This document shows, piece by piece, positions 59,668 to 64,000 of a stretch of 64,000 nucleotides of DNA. Position 1 is the first letter of the stretch. Every line of letters begins with the position of its first letter. The notes under the pieces are model-generated. The model was not told the DNA's origin, ran no database searches, and was given only the letters and a program-made list of their open reading frames with translations. A program made the position numbers and the translations under genes. The stretch is from the NCBI GenBank assembly GCA_014529385.2, contig CM043969.1:30338946-30402945 (forward strand). The letters are read 5' to 3'. This DNA is from Adiantum capillus-veneris. Its lineage: Eukaryota > Streptophyta > Polypodiopsida > Polypodiales > Pteridaceae.

Positions 59668-61016
59668 CTACCTGTATCACCAAAAGTATCTCCACATTTG
59701 AGAATACCCCAGCTCAAGAAAACCTCACCATGACCCTCTCAATGTAGGATATGCAACAAATGTATAGCCAAGTCTTAGAAATGTCTATCTTCCGGACCAA
59801 GTATTAAAAATTTCCGAAACTGTCGTACAAGCCAAATATGGCTCCACAAAAGCATACGATGGCAGTATCCACAAATAGCGTACAGTCCTCACTGCTAATC
59901 ATAGGATATGCGCATAAACAGACGCCAAAAAAGTGCAAGCAATATGCCAAAAAAATCCCACCCGATGAGAACTCTTGGAGTATACCAAAATCATGGTCAA
60001 ATCTTGCGAAGAAACGCTCTCAAAAGAGAATACTAGCGATGTACATAACAACCATAGCATACGGCAGATCAGAAAAAAATAATCAAATCCCAACTTTAGA
60101 ACAACTGTGCATAAAATAGTCTAGTCAAGCAAGCCTACTAATGACTTAGACACATAAACCATGCCAAGCTCTCAATGCATGACACCTGTGTGCATAAAGC
60201 TCCAAAATCACTGCCAAATTGCTTGTAGAAAGAAAATGAAGCCAAAAATTGATGCATAAATGACCAAAATTTGCGATGCAACCACTGCAAAAAATATGGC
60301 ACCTGTAAAGTTATGTATGGCTGATAATTTCAGCCCTCTGTATGCATGAAAATAGCATCTCAAGTAACAATCCAATTGGCTGAATATTCAACTCACAAAG
60401 GTGTTGACGTATCTTGCAAGTGTCTCGCATAACCACAAGACAAATCGACAACCGCAAGATATCTATTGCATCTCCTCTATGTGGTTGCAAGTGGACCTCA
60501 AACAAGTGCTACCAACTCTTTGAGTATCTGATCACATAGATCATACATCATATGCTCCCACCTGTGAGCAAACTTGCAGCCAATACCACTCTCACTTTCG
60601 AGAGCAAACCATGCATGGAATCCTCCATACACAATAAACAGTTGTTGCTGCAAAAACTTAAGAGGTCAAAATCAGTCCAAATGGACATCATCATTGCATT
60701 CGAAGCATGTCAAAACCCCAGGTTACACCCTAAACTTGCATAAATCTCATTCTATATGCAAAAGTTACGCAAAAAACACTGTTTTGGAGCCCGAAAAATG
60801 ACCTGCGGAAATGCAAATCTGCATTCTTCCTGCAAGTATGGCTGCAAAAAAGCATACACTTGCAATACACCCTCCTCTCAAGCTTGGGAATGTCCCTTAA
60901 GCTTCCACGAGCACAGATCTGGTGGTTGCTCACCGATCTCAAGGTTCCACCAAAAACGAGCTCATCATAGCTAAAAGCTCACTTCTCTATAGCACTCCAT
61001 CTGTCGCAAAGCGAAA
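59668..61016 (-). other. Copia-3 leader joined directly to the zinc knuckle
   Basis: The block 59668-59760 matches 13990-14095 of the Copia-1 leader. In Copia-1 about 1 kb of gag lies between this block and the knuckle; here nothing does. Frames in this region are not conserved. Confidence 0.75.
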
Positions 61017-61028
61017 GCTCTGATACCA
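61017..61028 (-). other. Primer-binding site of Copia-3
   Basis: The minus strand reads TGGTATCAGAGC, matching initiator tRNA-Met, two bases from the LTR. Confidence 0.88.
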
Positions 61029-61030
61029 AT

Positions 61031-61153
61031 TGTTGAATTGAGTGCAAGAGCGGGAAGAGAGAGAAGAGAGAGAAGAGAGTACATAGACACAGGTGAGGGT
61101 AGGCCTTGCCCTCCTACACAACACACACTATATATCGAGAGTATGTATGGTTG
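61031..61153 (-). repeat. 5' LTR of Copia-3, truncated
   Basis: It matches the first 120 bases of 56074-56293 and then diverges near 61150, a few bases before the direct repeat at 61157. Confidence 0.8.
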
Positions 61154-61156
61154 AAA

Positions 61157-61500
61157 TGTGAGAGGTCACGTCCCAATAAAAATATAGGAAAATTTCACCC
61201 TCTTTTCATATATAAGGAGGGGTCTCTATCACCAAAAGAAACAATGCTCTCACCAAAGCACAAGCTCTAAGTTATTAGAAGCTATGAGCATTTTGAGGCA
61301 TAGACACCATGCCTCCACATTTCCAATATAGCTAGAAGTGTTAGTCCATGTAAAAGGGCGTTGGGAGACATCATCACACCACAAGGGTAAGGAGGTTGTG
61401 CACACACAAACTACCAATCAACACACGCCCCACCTCCATCATCATCAACCGCCACGGCTTGGATCAATTCGAAGTGGAGGATTCGGCATTCAACAAGAGT
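61157..61500. repeat. Direct repeat R, copy 1, with TATA motif
   Basis: About 340 bases, closely repeated at 62391-62718. It carries TATATAAGGAGGGGTCTC (from 61209) and ends CAACAAGAGT. It may be an LTR pair with 890 bases between the copies, but no primer site follows copy 1 and no purine tract precedes copy 2. Confidence 0.8.
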
Positions 61501-62390
61501 CTCTTTGACCAACATTAAAAAACTTTATCTCCCTCACACACACACACAAAGCTGAAACAACCAATTTTCACCACAAATAGACTACATACACACACACATA
61601 CTCTCTCTCTTTCTCTTCTCTCTCACGCTTATGTCTTTCCCAAGCTCTCCATAGCTGAAAATTGTTGTTTTTTCAGTCATACACACTCACATACACTTAT
61701 GCACACACAACCTACTCACCACAACACGTATCCCACTCTCATAATCACCACCGAACACTCACACAAATCACTCCATAAGCTCAAATAGTCAAATTACAGC
61801 CACCATCATTCGTACACATTCACATGCTCTTGTATATATGCGCTTCGTGCCAACGGATTCAAAAAAGTGACGACCACTGTGACAACCGCAAAGGCACTCA
61901 ACTACAACCACTACAAACGACACAATGCAAGGGAGGCTTGTCTGAGCAAAGCATCAAGTTATGGAAGCGCCAATTAGGTGGGCCATGCTTATGTTCATCA
62001 ATTGGGAACAACAACATCAACCTCATAATCATCTTGTACTCCACCCATGCCCCTCATAATATCTCTTTTTGTGTTAATGCAAGATCATTGTATATTTTTT
62101 ACTCTATATTTGAAATCTAGGGCATGAGTGAGACAAACAAAGTCACATTAAATGAAGGCTTGGCCAAAGTTAGAGCCACTACCATTATAACTTGTAGATT
62201 TATCTTCTCCAACGACAAACCACCTTCGGCAATCTCTTGTAAAGACCCTCTCTCGTCTCTCAAGTAAGCTAGCTACGACTAGCATACCTTGTAAAAACCC
62301 TATTCCTTTCCCCTCCCTCTCTATTTTCTCTTTGTGGACCTCTATCACAAGCATCATTGCATTAGACATGGCCGACCCACGGTCACATAG
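61501..62390. other. Spacer between direct repeats R
   Basis: CA- and CT-rich DNA with several ACACACAC runs. No coding motif is seen. Confidence 0.5.
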
Positions 62391-62718
62391 TGTAGGTCGC
62401 ATCCCAATAAAAATAAAGAAAAATTCCACCCTCTTGTAATATATAAGGAGGGGTCTCTGTCACCAAAAGACACAACGCTCTCACCAAAGCACAAGCTCCA
62501 AGTTATTAGAGGTTATGAGCATTTTGAGGCGTACACACTTCCAATATAGCTAGAAGTGTTAGTCCATATAAAAGGGCATTGGGAGACACCATCACACCAC
62601 AAGGGTGAGGAGGTTATGCACACACAACCTACTCATCAACACACATCCCACCTCCATCATCATCAACCACCACGCCTTGGTGCAATTTGAAGTGGAGGAT
62701 TTGGCATTCAATAAGAGT
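62391..62718. repeat. Direct repeat R, copy 2, with TATA motif
   Basis: The second copy of the repeat at 61157, with ATATATAAGGAGGGGTCTC near 62439 and the same order of shared words (CACCAAAGCACAAGCTC, AGCATTTTGAGGC, CAATATAGCTAGAAGTG). Confidence 0.8.
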
Positions 62719-63884
62719 AAAGGTGAGGCACCCATGATCTCCTCCTTCCTCTCCTGCCCCTCTCTATCCATTATATCTCTCCTCCACAAATAATCTACTC
62801 TTTTTGTTATCTCATTCTTTGTATTGTGCTAGATTTGTGAGTATGTCACATAATTGTTTATTTCTTTTGCTTTGTGTGTAGAGGTGTGTGGGTTCTCCAC
62901 TTTATGGTTGTTTTATTCTTTTGATTTGCACGTATCAGTGTGCGGGTTCTCCACCTCTCGTGTGAATAGTAGTCCAAGCTCCTACATTCACAACTCTCAC
63001 TATCTATCTCCACTTGTTTCTCTGCCTCCTCATACCACAATTCATAACATGTTCAGCTACGTGACATGGTGCGTCGTGTGTTGTATAGTATTGTCATTGC
63101 ATCCTAGCCACATTCCAAGTTAGGTGGGACCCCTATTGTTTGCCTTTCATGATGAGGTCGTCATGCATTAGCCCTTGTGTTGAGGCCACCAGATGTATCC
63201 TGCAAAGCCGCCTCTCAATGGCTCAAAGTGCAATTATGACTTGGCTTTTTCTTTGCCTCTGTTTGCAAATTTTTTGATGGCCTTGCTTGTGTGACTCCTC
63301 TTTGGAATTTCGACCTCTTTTCTTATTTTATTTGAATTTTATGAATTTTTAATGTTTTTGTGGTTTTCCCTAATTTCTTATACTTATTTATAATCTTTTT
63401 ATGTTTATTCTTGGATTTTATGATATTTTTTGTTAATATTTTTCTAAATTTTGGAGTTTTTGTGTCATTTTTCTATTCTTTGGATTTTTTGGTATTTTGG
63501 ATTTTTTTAATTTTTTCTTCTTAAACAAAAATATTTCTCTCTTTCTTGCTTTATTTGGCAAAGTTTCTATTTTTTGTTTTTTGGTGAGTTTGTTTATTGT
63601 TTTAGAGTTTATTTGAATATTTTTCTAGGATTTTTATTTGGTTTTTATCTTATCTTTTTTTTTATCCCTATTTTTTTCTATTTTTTGGATTTTAATTGGT
63701 GTTTGTTAAACAAATCTTAATAAAATAAAGTAAAAGAACAATTTCAAAATGAAATTAAACAAAATAAACAAAAAATAGTTAAATTCATTAAAGAAAAACT
63801 AACCTTACTTGTTGTTGTTAGAGACGTTCACTTGCAAGCGTGACTATGGCGGAGTGCACACATCACGCAGGGCCGACGAGGGGG
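62719..63884. other. Unassigned DNA, T-rich then A-rich
   Basis: No gene was recognised. A short near-repeat (GTGTGNGGGTTCTCCAC, 62883-62960) is present. From about 63300 the plus strand is strongly T-rich, and it switches to A-rich near 63716. Confidence 0.5.

Positions 63885-63963
<79 letters not shown>
63885..63963. repeat. (GA)n microsatellite
   Basis: About 76 bases of GA preceded by a G-run. Confidence 0.97.
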
Positions 63964-63965
<2 letters not shown>

Positions 63966-64000
63966 CCTGACATGGATGGAGACAGTGTGTGAGTAATTGC

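Larger units (their letters stand above)
56074..61153 (-). mobile_element. Copia-3: gag-deleted Copia element
   Basis: A minus-strand element with a complete 3' LTR (56074-56293), a truncated 5' LTR (61031 to about 61153), a primer site (61017-61028) and a polypurine tract beside the 3' LTR that is nearly identical to that of Copia-1. Pol runs from the zinc knuckle (59667) to RNase H. The leader follows the zinc knuckle directly, so most of gag is missing. The protein and leader resemble Copia-1 closely but the LTRs differ. Many stops and shifts make it older than Copia-1. Confidence 0.88.

Overview
The window reads as repeat-rich nuclear DNA of a land plant with a large genome. It holds plant-type Copia and Gypsy LTR retrotransposons, L1-like LINEs whose ORF1 looks like DUF4283 and whose ORF2 ends in a zf-RVT zinc-binding region, primer sites matching initiator tRNA-Met and tRNA-Trp, and many long (TC)n, (AG)n and (TG)n tracts. 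The second LINE type (2912-5515) and the microsatellite load make me lean towards a non-flowering plant such as a fern or bryophyte; that is inference. I find no intact host gene. Everything recognisable is mobile DNA, mostly decayed, plus one captured fragment of a pentatricopeptide-repeat (PPR) gene.

Layout, left part. Positions 1-2911 are a minus-strand LTR element without gag-pol that carries a tRNA-like sequence. It sits inside a decayed LINE (2912-5515). Three (TC)n tracts and a possible Helitron end follow (5516-6303). From about 6304 to 25140 lies one L1-like LINE of about 6 kb, cut into four collinear pieces by three LTR insertions: Copia-1 (9416-15078, 5-base target duplication AAGCA), a Gypsy promoter/gag fragment (about 15713-16985), and a tRNA-Trp-primed element (18051-23991) with an unrecognised protein and a PPR fragment in one LTR.

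Layout, middle. A probable tRNA-derived SINE (27034-27235) is followed by two 5'-truncated copies of the same L1 family (27314-27632 and 27811-31331). The second has an 11-base target duplication and is itself split by a 1.45 kb non-autonomous LTR element (27986-29436). Between 34588 and 41850 Copia-2 lies inside an older Copia-4. Around 44333-45360 is a broken coding region of unknown family with a 123-base tandem duplication. A large inverted repeat (49012-49461) precedes a degraded Gypsy pol (50470-54735).

Layout, right part. Copia-3 (56074-61153) is related to Copia-1 and Copia-2 but has lost most of gag. It abuts a pair of direct repeats with TATA motifs (61157-61500 and 62391-62718). 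The end of the window is T-rich DNA and an (AG)n tract.

The genes do not cooperate in a host pathway. The order of insertion can be read from who interrupts whom. Copia-1 looks youngest because its RT-RNase H frame is open for 389 codons and its target duplication is perfect.
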